From positions 220,582 through 284,581 of the forward strand of contig JABYQQ010000035.1 in assembly GCA_022605405.1 (NCBI GenBank): a stretch of DNA of 64,000 bases, written 5' to 3'. A program made the translations under genes and the position numbers. Below are positions 21,902-34,600 of this stretch, piece by piece. Below the pieces are notes generated by a model. That model saw nothing but the letters and a program-made list of their open reading frames with translations. It was not told the origin of the DNA and ran no database searches. Each line of letters starts with the position of its first letter. Position 1 is the first letter of the stretch. This DNA comes from Earliella scabrosa (Eukaryota > Basidiomycota > Agaricomycetes > Polyporales > Polyporaceae).

Positions 21902-24425
21902 TATGGCCCTTCCATTGCTGTGGATCGCTCTCTTCGTTCGCTCTTCTCGCTCTCGCTGTCTGGCTTGCTGTCCATCTTCGTCGTCGACCCATCGCTCTCG
22001 TCCGACTCCCCTCCATCCCCCTTTCTCGCATTCCATCATCTCTCATAGGCTTTCTGTCGCTATGCTATCTTGTCGCTCTCGTCTTGCTCTCGTTTTGCTC
22101 TCGAATTGCTCTCGAATTGCTCTGTCTTTGCTGTCGTAGTCTCTCCGTCGGCGCCTCTCTCATCCCCATCACATACCCTTCCCCCACCGCGTCCAGTCCC
22201 CGACCCGTTCCCCGTTCCTGCCATCATCTGCTCTCCCTCTTAAGTGCAAAATTTACATATAACGGCTTCTCTATGTGTGTGGTCTACATGTAGTCTTGGT
22301 AGTCATGTGCGGTCCGACACCAGAAAATCGGATACCTTGGTATCCACATGTTCCGGTCTGAGTCGTCTGTGCTGCGAATCAAGCGCTCACTCGAAACTGA
22401 TCCGCCTCATACCTTGGATCTATGGGGGATTTGAATTAGTTGCATGCCAATGTTATTATGAGCTCGCGACGTCTTCCAGCTCGATCTCCCAGTATCACAG
22501 ACCATGATGATCGGTGGTCGCGAACCACGATACTTGCCTAAAAGGGCACGACACCGCCACCAACGTTGCCCCCGTCATCGGGCGCCTATGCCCACAGTCA
22601 CGGTCCTCTTCCCGTCGAGTTGGAATCTCTGAAAACGATCGCGAAAGCTCGAAGTATCCCGGTCAGTGTATCTTACGCAGTGCCAAAGACTCTGTTAACC
22701 CAGTGTTCATGTCGGGTCCTGATGCAAATTCCAGGGATACTGCCAGGTCACCAGCAGTGACACTGGCATTTCCTGTGCCGACTCAACCCCGTCCTTCAAA
22801 GAACGACGGCGATGACTCGCACGGCATTGTAGCCGTGTCGTCCTATGTCATGCATTGTGAGACTGTTTCATACCTCAGAGGACGCGTTGTAAGTAGAGTC
22901 GGTGAAACCTCGGTTGCGAACCGTACCCACAGCACGCACGAACAGTGCTTGGCTGTGCCAATTGGGATGTATTTGCACAACGAACTTAGAATTCTCCCAT
23001 ATCGAAGCTTTTCACTCAGTCACAATTCGCTGTGGTGCTGGTAACTTGCAGCACAGGTTGTACGGGGGTCCTTGCATGACACCCTGTGTGCCGCACGATG
23101 CTGCAACAAGGTGAGAGGTGCCCTTGATATCGCTCATATACATATTGACTCAGAAGATGTGTGCAGCGTGTGTGCGGGCCCGTGGACCGCTCTCGCCTCC
23201 ATATTCGGCACCGACGAACGCTGCAAGCCCACACGCACGCAGGAATAGCCGCGGCTTGCTCACAGACAATAGACTAGTTGGCACGCCGCTTCTCTTCTGT
23301 CTTCCGGATCGATGGACCTGGTGCCTGCCCATTCCCAATACGGAGGATCTCCGCCACGGCCTCTTAGTGCTCTCCACATCCCCGTAGTAGCCGCACCGTA
23401 CGAGGCCACAGCAACGCGCGAAGGGCAGGAGGTTGGGACACGCACAGTACTGCACCCGTCACCACCGCTGTGCGTTGTTCACACCACTCCCACCCTCCAG
23501 CCTCCCGTGCGCATGCGCCTGACCCCACCCTGACCTCCACCACGCCGGTGGACCAAGGATGTGTCGGCTACCACACCGTGTACTCCCTAGGATACCGGTT
23601 TGCCCATGTCCTGAAACACCGACATCCCGTCGTCATCTGTTGCGCATGGGTGCGTAAATGATATCGCGCTGATAGAGTTATAGAACACACCGTGCGAGAG
23701 CATCCGCCGGCCCGGCTCCCTGTCGTTCCCGCGCAGCGCGGTTCGACGCTTTTGCCGTTGTATCGCTACCGACTCCATGGCCATGGACCCTTCCCAGCCG
23801 AGCGGAGGCTGAGCCTGTCCGCTCGCATACGACGTGTTCGTGAATTCGTCAGGCTGCGTTCGTTTAGAGCCTTCGGAGGCTGCCCTTCTCCCGCCGCTCA
23901 TGACGCGGAGGACCGCGGAGTTATCAGATAAATGCTAGTTAGCCGTCTGAGTGGCGACGTCGACGGCCTCGAGCTCGCCAGTTTGGACGCTCGCTTGGCT
24001 GCACGCGGATGGTGCCGTGGCTTCGTGGTGCACACAGTCAGCTCACCTCCAGCCCAGCGCCGCTGCATGCGGTAGACGCTGGAGAGGTGCACTGCGGTGG
24101 CGTACCATGGCGTGGAACTGTGGATCTGGTGTTGTCTTCGACAGCAAGAGTGACTGCGATGGTTGGTCCATACTGACGATGTACCATGTTCCCCGACTTC
24201 CTGCTTTCAGGTGCCAAACTTGACTTGAGTGGATTAAACCTTGCCCTCAGGCGTAAAATCCTAGCTAACAGCTCTTAGAACAGAGACAGCAGAGACAATT
24301 GCAGAATGATGCTCAACAGTGCGAACAAGGAGCCTCGGAGACCTCACTGAGTGCTCGGCGCTCTCGTCCAAAGAGATTATGTAATCCCGACCGGCCCGCT
24401 CCCGGGTCTACCACCGGGGTGACGC
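21902..24425. other. Gene-poor intergenic region
   Basis: Downstream of the kinase there is an imperfect TTGCTCTCG repeat at about 22070-22137. The longest open frame (22514-23044) has no recognisable motif or splice partner. No gene is supported. Confidence 0.5.
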
Positions 24426-25174
24426 AGGACCCCCGAATATCCCCTTAGAGCTTATATGCCATGGAGGGTCATTTTCGGTTATTTTTGGAGGCCATTTTGG
24501 GGGCCGTTTTCGGTTTTTTGCATGTAAGCTCGCCAAAAATCGCTCATTTTCGGTGGTTTCTGGCATATAACGTCCACTACACGCTCAGGTGAGCCATGGG
24601 TCGGTTACGATATCTGGAAATTTTGGGTCGTCAGATAACTTCCGACCGGCGCTTCCATACTGGAGCGTTGTGCCCCAGACATCGAACAGATATCGAGCAA
24701 ACCGATATTGGAGCGAGGTCTAAGCGCCGGCTGCAAAATATCTGTTCGATACCCAGCGCCGCCCCAGCAGATAACTTCCGACCAAATACCCAGGGCGCCC
24801 GGTGCACACCTGGGCGTGTAGCGCCCCGGGCGCTTATTGTGTATGAAATGGTCGATTTTGAGAGTAGTGAAGTATACTGTTGGTTAGTTGGTGTGCCGAC
24901 GTAGTGACAAACGTCAGAGTGATCCGAAGTAATAAGCAAGGTGTTCAACCACCACAGCATCAATAGTTGGACCCGGCAGAAGTCGGCACCTCAGCGGCCG
25001 CGATATTCGGTGATCCGGGGGATAACACCTAGCGGCCCGAGGGTCAATTTCGGGCCTATAACATCGGCCCTCCGGACCCCGGTTTTCGGTGATTTGCATA
25101 CAACTTTCCGGGCCCTCCGGGCCCGTTTTCGGTTATCCGGGGATGTAAGCTCTAGGGGAATATTCGGGGGTCCT
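24426..25174. mobile_element. Non-autonomous TIR element (MITE-like), 8-bp target duplication
   Basis: A 749-bp element with terminal inverted repeats of about 32 bp, 3 mismatches. Both ends begin AGGACCCCCGAATAT and continue to AGAGCTTA. Flanking copies of GGTGACGC at 24418-24425 and 25175-25182 form an 8-bp duplication (9 if the A is counted). 8 bp is typical of hAT superfamily transposons, so a hAT-derived element is the best guess. No transposase is encoded. Inside are repeated TTTTCGGT motifs near both ends and a directly repeated CAGATAACTTCCGACC (near 24633 and 24770). Confidence 0.82.
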
Positions 25175-26975
25175 GGTGACGCACCTCTCGTCCTCCATCT
25201 GCACCACGGTGAACATGCAACGCGCACCACGAAGCGTAGGCGAAGCAATGCCAATGCAAGAAAGGCAGCAAGTGAGTAACTACATGAGGTCATCTTATCA
25301 GCCTACTTATTCCAAGTATTTTCTCCAACTTGTGGCAGTCGCAGTAGGCGTCGTAGTTGCGCCGTGATGATCGCCGTATTCGCAACATGCTCCTTACCTG
25401 CGCTGTCCATTCTGATTCCCGGAAGTGCCTGGAGTCATTTCACAACCATACAGCCGCGTCTCTGTCTTCCGGTGTTTAAGCTGCGCGCTGCGCTCGTCGC
25501 AACTCCTCCGGCGCGGGAGCGTTCGCGTGCAGTCCGCCGGGTTCGAAGCAAAGCCATAGCACCCGTCACGCTCTATGAACCAGGTACGCTTGCTGCAAAC
25601 GCTTATCATTCCGCCTCGGTGATAAGACCGACATCTCCCTAGACCGCAGTGTCCCCCGGGCGTGTCAGTGGCACGACTCGGAGTAAACGCTTTCACGACG
25701 CGCACATCCCCAGCGCGAAGCCTGTTCCGAGTCGCCTTCCATCCCGCGCCGGCAGCGTCCGCGCTCGGCCTTCAAGCTTCAGAGTTCCTCCGTGCATGAT
25801 AGACACCGTGCCGCAGGCTGGCGAGATGCGGACTTGGATCCGAGTCCACTCGGCGATCAAGAACACCAGTTAACACTGAAGGCTGAACACTGGACGCGAC
25901 CGCGAACCCCGACTCGGGACCGCCCATCCCGGCCCAATCAGACAGACGACGCTCGGGCACTGAAGGTTGAACGCTGAATAGCGGAGGCTGCACGCTAAAC
26001 GCTAGACCCCATCCGCGACCGCAACGCAGAGGGATTGGACACCGTGTTGGCTGTCGCTCATCCCAGCCTATCCGACGTCGACCCGGGACGCGCGCAACAC
26101 GGGCGGTGGCTGGTCATGCATCATGCTCAGGTGTCATCGATATCTCACTCTCGATTCGGGCGGCCTGCGAGAATCGTCTACCAGTCAACCAGTCTCCGCT
26201 CCCATATTCGACACCGGGCGTCGTCTTCGTCGATTGGTCAACCACCCAAGCGACCACTGCGTCCGCACTGGCCCCGACCTGCGACCGCACCGCGCCCCCA
26301 AGAACCCGAGACCCACACCACAACCCGAGACCCGAGACCCGAAATCCGAAAACCCCGACGTCTTACGAGTCCTGGGACCCCCTCACACGAGGCTGGGCGC
26401 GAACGATGCTTCAAAGCCAATCAACGCTCAGCCGCGACAGTGGACACGCTCGCAACCCAATTTGCCCCAATGCCGTATGTCTGACATCCGTGGACGGGTG
26501 CGTGTACACGCAGAGCCTTGGCGTGGCCAAAGTGCCACTGGAGTCTGGCACACCGTCAAGAACGCGGGCGGCGGCCCGACTCGACTCGCAGTGCGTCGAC
26601 GCTCGGGCGGGCAGCGAGCGAGCGCGTCCAGTACCGACTTCTCACTGCACGTGGTGGAACAGCGAATGTGCATGAAGGTGTCTGGTCTCTGGTGCGATGC
26701 GAAAGCGAATACGGGTTACCAAACAACATCGAAAGCACTGCGACTGTGGCTGCTCTCGTTCGTATAATCATGATCTATGCGTTAGCGTTAGTGATAGTGA
26801 CGCACTGTAGGTCCAACGAGCCTCCAAGGTCCCTCGCGGCGCCCCCAGAGTCTCTCCTCCCATCCACTCATCCCATCCACTCATCCCGCCCATCCCACTC
26901 ATCCCATCCTTCTCCGCCATAACGATCCCCCATCCCGCCCCTCCCCTACAACTCAGGCTCTGCAACAACCCAACC
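25175..26975. other. Intergenic with degenerate simple repeats
   Basis: Decayed repeats include CTGAAGG(C/T)TGAAC units at about 25877-25972 and a CCCGAGAC-rich stretch at about 26303-26345. Overlapping ORFs on both strands are chance products of GC-rich sequence. Confidence 0.5.
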
Positions 26976-28436
26976 CTAATACACCCCCGGACACAACCGC
27001 CACCGCACGCGCGCGGCCCACTCCTCCCAAACGCCCCCAAACACGCGGTGCAGCTCCCCGTCCTCCGTCTGCACGCGCCTCAGCGTGCTCCGCCCCGCGT
27101 ACACGACCTTGGCCGTCCAGAACGCGACGAACGCCCACGCCAGCGCCGCCCGCGCGCCGTCCATCCCTCCCCATCCACCTTCCACACCCGTGCACCTTCC
27201 TACCTCTCCCTCCCCTCTCACAAAAGAGACCAGCTCACACAGCCCGGGGGCCAGCCACGCCTCGCGCACCCACGCGCCCGGCGCGAGCATCACGCAGCTC
27301 GCGCCCGCGAGCGTCGCAAAGACGCCGGTGTAGCTCGGGTGGCGGACGTGCGCGTAGGGCCCGGCGGTGACGAGCGTGTGCTTTGGGGAGATGGTGAGCT
27401 CGAAGGTGAAGAGCGCGCCGAGCGCGCGGAAGCACGCGATGCGGAGGGCGGCGCCTGCGCATGCGAGGAGGGCGCCGAGGATGAGGAGGAGGGAGGGGGT
27501 GAGGAGCGCGAGTGCGGGTGCGGGTGAGGAAAGGGAGGTTGGGGTATGTGGCGGGTGAGACGGGGCTGGGAAGGGGGAGGGTGTTGGGGAGGAGAGGGAT
27601 GAGGAGAAGGAGGGTATTGACGAGGATGATGGTGGTGGTGAGGGCGGGAGGAACGAGGATGGGAGGAGCGCGGCTGCGAGTGGGCGGGTGTAGGGCGAGG
27701 GGAGGGCGAGGTGGAGGGTGACGAGCGCGTCGGCAAGGACGACGGCCCATGTCATCATCTGCTCGCACGCACGAACAGACACAGAAGCAGAAGCAGAAGA
27801 CAGCAGGGGAGAAACAAAGGTTCGTCAGCACACGCACGCATCTCTCCGAACACACAGAACCACGCATAAACATAAACTTGGGATTCAGAACTCGAAACCC
27901 AGAAATTCAGGCCCAGGTCCCCTAACAATGAGGGAAAACGAGAAAACGAGAACCCAAAACCGAACGCGGGGATCAGAGTTAGAGTTCGCGTTTCGGCGGA
28001 CAAGGTTCGGAAGGGCGAGGGCACGGGCCTCAAGTCTCAGGTGGGAGCAGGAGGGCGCGCAGCATGACCCCACGGCGCGCGGTTCTAGTGGCGCGCTGGC
28101 CGTAAACGCGTGCCGCATTCGGGCAGGGGGAGAAAGAGAGGCTCGAAGCCGCAAATACGGGAAGGACGGGAACAAAGGAGGACACGACGCGCGCCCGCGC
28201 ACACACGGGGAGGGACGAACGCGGGGAGGACGGCTTACCTTGCTGCAGAAGGTGACATGGCGGATGGCGCGCTCGAAGAGCGTGCGGTTGTCTATGCACG
28301 TTTTGGGGGCTGGCGGGGGATTGGGCGGGGAGAGGGAGCGGTGGACGGCGTAGCCGGTCGCGAGCAGAGCCGCTACTTTTGTTAAGGGCCCTAAGAGGTC
28401 TTGGGCTAGGAGAGAGTCGTCAAATGTTGCGCACAT
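26976..28436 (-). CDS. Isoprenylcysteine carboxyl methyltransferase (Ste14/ICMT) family protein
   Basis: Family members methylate C-terminal prenylcysteines in the endoplasmic reticulum membrane. Model: exon 1 28436-28239, exon 2 27758-26976, phase kept, 326 residues. The diagnostic end is present: GPYAHVRHPSYTG, several hydrophobic segments, then FGGVWEEWAARVRWRLCPGVY. Exon 1 gives a hydrophobic N terminus and the NPPPAPKT segment common in fungal paralogues. Odd points are a Pro/Ser low-complexity loop of about 50 residues after the second membrane segment and a 480-nt intron, long for this window. Another small intron near 27230-27150 (Gly-rich stretch after LCELVSF) is likely. Basidiomycetes often carry several paralogues, so this need not be the a-factor enzyme. 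Confidence 0.78.
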
Positions 28437-28637
28437 AGCGGCGAGAGGGAGAAAGAGGAAGAGAGGACAGGTTGGCGTCGCCGTGGTCAAAGTCCTGGTC
28501 GGAGGGTATAGAGAGCTAGGCCTATAGCGGACGGCGTCGAGCAGGACGGGCGCGTAGGAGAGTGGCGGAGGCGAGGTGAGGGCAAGGGGTCGCGGGCAGC
28601 GAGGGCAGAGAGCGAAAGGGCCGTGCGCGGGACGGAG

Positions 28638-28650
28638 GGTATATAACCCA
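28638..28650 (-). promoter_or_regulatory. TATA-like palindrome upstream of ICMT-like gene
   Basis: GGGTATATAACCC, about 200 bp upstream of the ICMT-like ATG on the minus strand. It is a plausible core promoter if the leader is long. Inference only. Confidence 0.35.
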
Positions 28651-31600
28651 AATATGTGTCCTGGCAGTCGAGCCGGAGGGGACGCGCAGACGACCGTGGC
28701 TGCTTCTGTCGCCAAGAAGCGAGGGAATTGGGTCCGGGCTGCTGGCCGTGGGCCGTCCACGCGGCGGGCGACGCTCCTGCAGCCGCCAGCGTTCGTCCTG
28801 GCCTGAGCCTCTGGCCGGAGAAGAAGCCTCCATCCGCGGGCTATCAAACAGGCGTATATGACCCTCTTCTTCTTCATCTTCCTCCGAGGATGGCCGCACA
28901 CCGCCTGCTGCCGCCCCTGCCATCCCCACTGACGGCCGGCGAGCCTGCCACGCCCGCTCTTCGCGCAGGGTGCTCCATGTGAGAGGATTGGTCGGGCGTT
29001 GATGGGGGTCGTACAGAGGCCGTCGACGGGTGTTTGTGGCAACTTGCAAGCGTTGAGTATCGGCTTGGCTTCACACGTTGATAGACTCGCCGATCTCAGA
29101 TCGCCCCGCGCCACATACGCTGTCCCTCCGATCGATTCCCCGCGATCCCTCTTTCTGAGCAACCATTTCGTCTGCTGCTCGTCTCGAGGAGGACCTCTGC
29201 TCGCTGCTCGCTGGCTGCCCCTCGGCGACCCGCGACCTTCTGCCGTCCGTCCAGGGTCGCATTGTCTCCGCTCGCAGAATGCCGGGGGGTATGTCATCCC
29301 TCGCGAGAATCCGCCGTCGCATGGCAGGGCTTCGCTCGGCAACCGTCCAGCTGTCTTCGGCTCGCACCCTCTCCCACCGTCTCTCCTCCCTCTCTCAGAG
29401 TTCCCACCCGGCCGTGTCCGCCTCGTCCATTCCAATTCGTCTGCTTTGTTCGTGCTTCCAGCGTCCTCGCAGCGCTGTGTTCCCGGCATATGCTCCCCAT
29501 CTTCTTCCTTCTCCCTTCCCGCATCTCCTTTCCCCCGCATGACGCCTCTCAACCTGCTCCTGGTGTCAGATGCTGCGAAGAGAACGCCAGCTCCCGCTCG
29601 AGCTCGCGAACCCGAAGACGCTCTTTCATTACATCTGCCTAGAGCCTGCGGTGTGACGCATGTGAAGGTCCCCGCGACTCCATTCCGTGAACGCCCCCAC
29701 GGTCCGCGCACCCTGTCCTATCCCAGACAGTCCTGCGAACCTCTCGGTCAATTTTTCTTGTCTCCCTGCCGGCATCAGCGCGGGCCTCCATATGCGATGA
29801 TTGCGACTCGAAGGTTACCGGCCGTTGGCGATCGCCTCGTCGTCTCTCCGCCGCCGGAACACACCATACTATTGCTTAAACGCCACAGCGCTCTCGCATG
29901 CACATCGCACCGGGCCAAGCTCAGCTTGACGATCAGGCGACGCTCGACGTCGATGGCAACACACGCCCACACACACCCGGCGATCAGAACAGGTGCACAG
30001 GATATGTCACGGTCTGCGGTCTTCATTGTGCAACCGCCATCGCCAGCGATGCGATATGTCATGGCAGGCTCCCCTTCCGGCCGGCTTCTCAAGCTCAAGG
30101 CCTCCAGACCTCACCGGTCACCCGCACCCTCGTCGTGACCCCGGTTCGCTCGCTGGAGCCGGAACGCTCCTGAACACGCCCGTCGGCTGCGAGTGGCATG
30201 TGGGTGCACTGCTGGTATGTGCACCCGAGCGGGTTCTAGTGCCGTGTGGGTTCGATTATCGCCTACCACTAGTGCTGTTGCGGTGTTCTTTCGAGTTCAA
30301 TCCTCGGCGAACAGTCTTATCGCCGTCATCGCCTGGAAGGCCGGTCGGCCGGCAGGCAGTCATTGCATGGACACCGTGAGTCGTGAAGCGCTAGTCAGCG
30401 CGCAGCGGCACGCAGGGATGTATGTATGTTGTCACTGTGTGCTGTCTTCTGCCTTCGGCGTTCCTGCGTTAATGAAACCCTGTCGCTCGTTCTAGGCCAT
30501 TGTGACCTCCGCCGACTCACCTGGGGGCCCGCTCGCATCTCCATAAGGTATGTTGTTCTATTCCTGTGAGTCGAATCCTAACTCGAACGAGGGGAACTAG
30601 AACTAGGTTCGTGCTGGTGCTGACATAGTGCTTGCTCAGCGCTCGGGCCTCCTCATCTCCACTGTCCCTGTTCCCTTCGTCCGGTGAGTGCTGCGGTCAG
30701 CCGCGTCACATCTGCGCACTGACAGCATTTACGTTTGATAGCCTATAGCATCCTCGCTTGTCCGACGGGACTGCCAGCCCCCACGCCTCACCCTCGCTTC
30801 CGAGAAACCACCAAGCAGACTGCGCCGCGCGGTCGCCCGTTCCTATTCCCATTCCCATCCCACACCATGGCACTTGGACGAATCGATGGGGCGGGACGCG
30901 TTCCGGAAGCTGGAAGCTGGAAGCTGGGGTGGATGATAGACGAGACGGAGCGCCCGGGAAGCCTCCCCTTAGACTTGCCAAAACGAAGGCCGAATTCAGC
31001 TCGCATGCGGTCTGTCAATGTCATACTCGGAGGCGACTGCCCAGCGCGCGGGGGATCACTCCGCAGGCTTCAGCTTCACGCTCGAGGCGTCGTCCGAGCG
31101 AGTCGTTGCTGGTGCGCATCGCTCGCCCGGGCCCCGCATCCACAGACGCCGGGACCTGAGCTTGAACCATGGAAGACTGAAGGTCGACGATGGAAACTAT
31201 AGAGCGCGACCGCTTCGCGTACGGCGTCCGTCCGTCCGCCGCCGGACCTCCCCGGACGTGAACGATTGAAACACGGAGGTCCGGATGTCAAACTTTGGAT
31301 CCCGCTGAGCATGACATGTGAGTGTATACCGGAAATTGGAACCCTGGAGACGTGGTTGGCCATTGGCTCGTCGGGTCCGAACCCGTCCACCGTCCACCTT
31401 CGGCCGTCGTATGAAATATCGTGAGCGTAGAGTGCCCGGCGGCTCGTCGACGGTGTGCCATCAGCGCTCCCGAGTCCCCGGTCGTTCGCCAGAAGGCCAG
31501 CAACCCTCCTTCAGGCTTCCAGCTTCCCGCAGCCCGTGCGCTTGGCGCCACGACACCGTGGCTGCCTCTGGAGCTCTCGGACCCACCGAGGCTCGAATTA

Positions 31601-34600
31601 TGCGACGTCGCGACGGCGGACTCACAGGGCGCAGTGCGTGGGACGGGCGTTCAGAGGACGGAGGACGGCGCGCCCGAGTATGCGCTGTCTGCGTTGCTGA
31701 GTGCATGGTTCCGAGCCAGCGCGATGATCAGGAGTCACTAGTCAGGCCTCAGGGGCGGTTTCGGCGCGCCGTCTGGCAGAATGAGCGGTGGGAGGCGCGT
31801 ATGTACTAGGAGGACCACGGCGCGTTCCGGTGGGTTGTCCGGGCTCGAGACGAGCAGCAGATGCACGCACATGCATGCAACGGTTGCATGGGATGTCCGT
31901 AAAATTCATATAGTGAACAAACCCAAAAGCCTTCCTACCATACAAAAAACAAAAACAAACTCCTCGACTCCTGACGCCCCTCATGTGCACGAGGCTTGTT
32001 CGCTCGCGCCGGTCCAAGCCGACGTCGTGCTCGAACGGGTCTCCAGCATTCTGCATCGTGCGTAGATGAGTTGTATAGGGTGTGGAATCTTAACGTCGAT
32101 GTCTTCCATGCGCAGGCCATGACCGTCACTCCCAGCCGAGACGCGCCGACTTGCGTCAGTAACGGCATTCGTTGTGCACAATAGCCCGGTGACCCAGGAC
32201 ATTACGACGCGCTACGAGGAATATGCGCATTATGGGTGGACGACCGTCGTCTATAGTGCGCCATACACGAAGCTCAAGCTCAGCGAGGCAGCGAGGCTCC
32301 GGGCTCCCGCAAACGGATAATGAGGTATGTAGTCTATGGAATTAAGAAGCATAAGACGTGCCATGACCTCGCATGAGCAGCGGCCGGCGGGTGCACACCC
32401 ACCTTACGCCTGAAGCCTCAAAGCTCCGAGTCAAACCGTCAAACTGCGCCGGCTCTCCCGCCGCCGGCACGATCGCGCGGAGTCTATCATCCGCGCGGAG
32501 GCCACGATGCACGCCCTGAGGCCTGAGGCACGAACCCCGGTCGCTCGTAATGGGAACGACAGGAACAGCAGGAACGCGCGCAACGGGGCACGACTCGGAC
32601 ACGCGGCCGCAGGGTTGGCGAAGGTCGCGCTGCTCAACAGGGCGCAGCCTGAGCTTGAGCTTAAGTGCCAGATGGGCTGCGCCGCGGCGACTCAACGGTG
32701 AGCACCTGCTCGATCAGGCGAGCGCGAGCCCTAATACATGTGGACGAAGCCGAAGGAGGGGGAGATGAAGGCTGCCTCGCGCACGTCAGAGCTCCCGCGG
32801 AGCACTGGGTACGTACTGATTTATGAGAGCATTAAACTGCTGTCAGCGCTCGTGGCCCGGCTGCCATACAAGCTCTTATGAGCCGTAGGCAGACAGACTC
32901 CGGGAGCGGCCACATTGCAGAATTGGGGGATGCAAGGTCATGATGCGCAATGGGACACAAGCTATGCTCATTCACAGCCTGGACTGCATTCCATAGCGCT
33001 CATGAAACGTCGTATTCGGTCCAAATTGGGGCACACGCGCGGTCTTTCCCGAACAGGGAACCGGGTGGGTGGATGAAGGGTCTCAGCAGAGACGCCACGA
33101 CGGTGCGCGAGTCATGCTTTGCCCAGGCCCGCTTATGTGTACAAATGAGGGGGAAAGAGACGCACCTCCCATTCGCCAGAGACGTGCTCTTCGTGCGGCA
33201 TTATCTCCCTCTCGCGCTCCATAAACACCAGATCCCGAGCGCGGGGGTCGATCTGGAATGGAAGCGCACTCGACGGTGACGATTTGGCTGAACGTAGACG
33301 CGCCTATGCGTCGCAACTTGAGACCGCAGATCAGGTACACTGGTGACCGAGTGCGGGCTGCCCTGCTTCAAGCTTCAGATGGGAGGTGATGACAGTGCAT
33401 CGAGACGCGAGAGGCGAGGACGGAGGGAGCGAGTAGAGAGACAGGCAACGATAGGCCTCGATTCGAGGTACTTCATCGCGGGATGCAAGGCCCGAGTAGT
33501 TCTGATAGATTGAGCGACTGTCGGGCATGTAGTGAATCTCGTGCTGAACGGTAGCTCAGGCATATCCCAATCTCACCTTATGTTGTGTTTGCGATGCAAT
33601 ATAGCCGGGGTTGTCGACTTGTCATCTGTGTGCCACCGCCGGGCCCTCCGGCGTCGGGGTTATTTGGCGGGAAGGCATTGCCGTGGACGTTCCCATGATT
33701 CGAGTTGGCCACTTCGAAGATTGACTCGGCGGAAGGATAAACTTACCATATGAGGCTGTTTTGAACTCCATAGCATTGACGGAGCGGGAATCGTTCTTGG
33801 ATCGTTTTCACACCAACGTGGTGGTGTCGACATGTCAGTCCAACTCGACATGGGCTAGCACTGGGTCGAAAAAGCAAGCCATACCATCGATCGATTGGTT
33901 TGAGCTCCGGCAGCTAAAATGGACTCGTCGAATGGCCGCGGTCCGCAGTGATGCTGTTTCGCGGGAGGAAGTGCACAGAAATAGGCCGGGATCCTGGAAC
34001 CGCCGAATTGAATCAGGACAAGAAACACGGAGGACGGAAAGCCGAGAGAATGACAGGCGGACCTATGATCGCCGACCCATATAGAACTCGGTGGGAGACA
34101 GGGCGGAGCGGGTACAGTCCCAATCACCTGCCCGCCCGTTCTTCGTTCTGCTTCCCTTCTTCTTCGCGTCATCCCACGCATCTGGGATGCCGCACGAATC
34201 GGACTCGAAGGTCTGTTCTAGAGCGACCGGAGCTCTACGGCCTTGCGAGGGAGAGATGGGGACGGGAAGCGAGAGCGTGGCGGACGATCGCGCGGGTTTG
34301 GCAAGTGGCAGCTTCCGGAAGAAGGGAAGCGCGTGAAGTCAGATTGTCTGTTATTAGAGCTGGACGGGGACTCTCCGTTGAAATCGCACTCGCAGCCCAG
34401 GGAATTGGTGGGAACTGGCCGACATAGCGGACGGGGAGAGGAGTGCCGGCGAGAGTGAACATCGCCTGAACGGGGTGCCTTTGCCGTAATCAGTCTAGCA
34501 GCGAGACTCTCAAGGTAGCTGGGAGCGTCGTTCTACTAAGAACGGCTGCTCATCTATAGGCTACTATGATATAAGAATGTCATCACGATACGAGAAAATA

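Noticed and set aside
25860..26345. Degenerate CTGAAGGTTGAAC and CCCGAGAC repeats as a functional array
   Set aside because: Too irregular and few; there is no constant spacer, so no CRISPR-like or satellite structure. Probably decayed simple repeat.
27885..30138. Long overlapping ORFs on both strands (608 codons minus, 379 codons plus)
   Set aside because: They are GC-driven open frames with Arg/Pro/Ser composition, no motif and no splice structure. The minus one overlaps the ICMT-like intron and exon 1.
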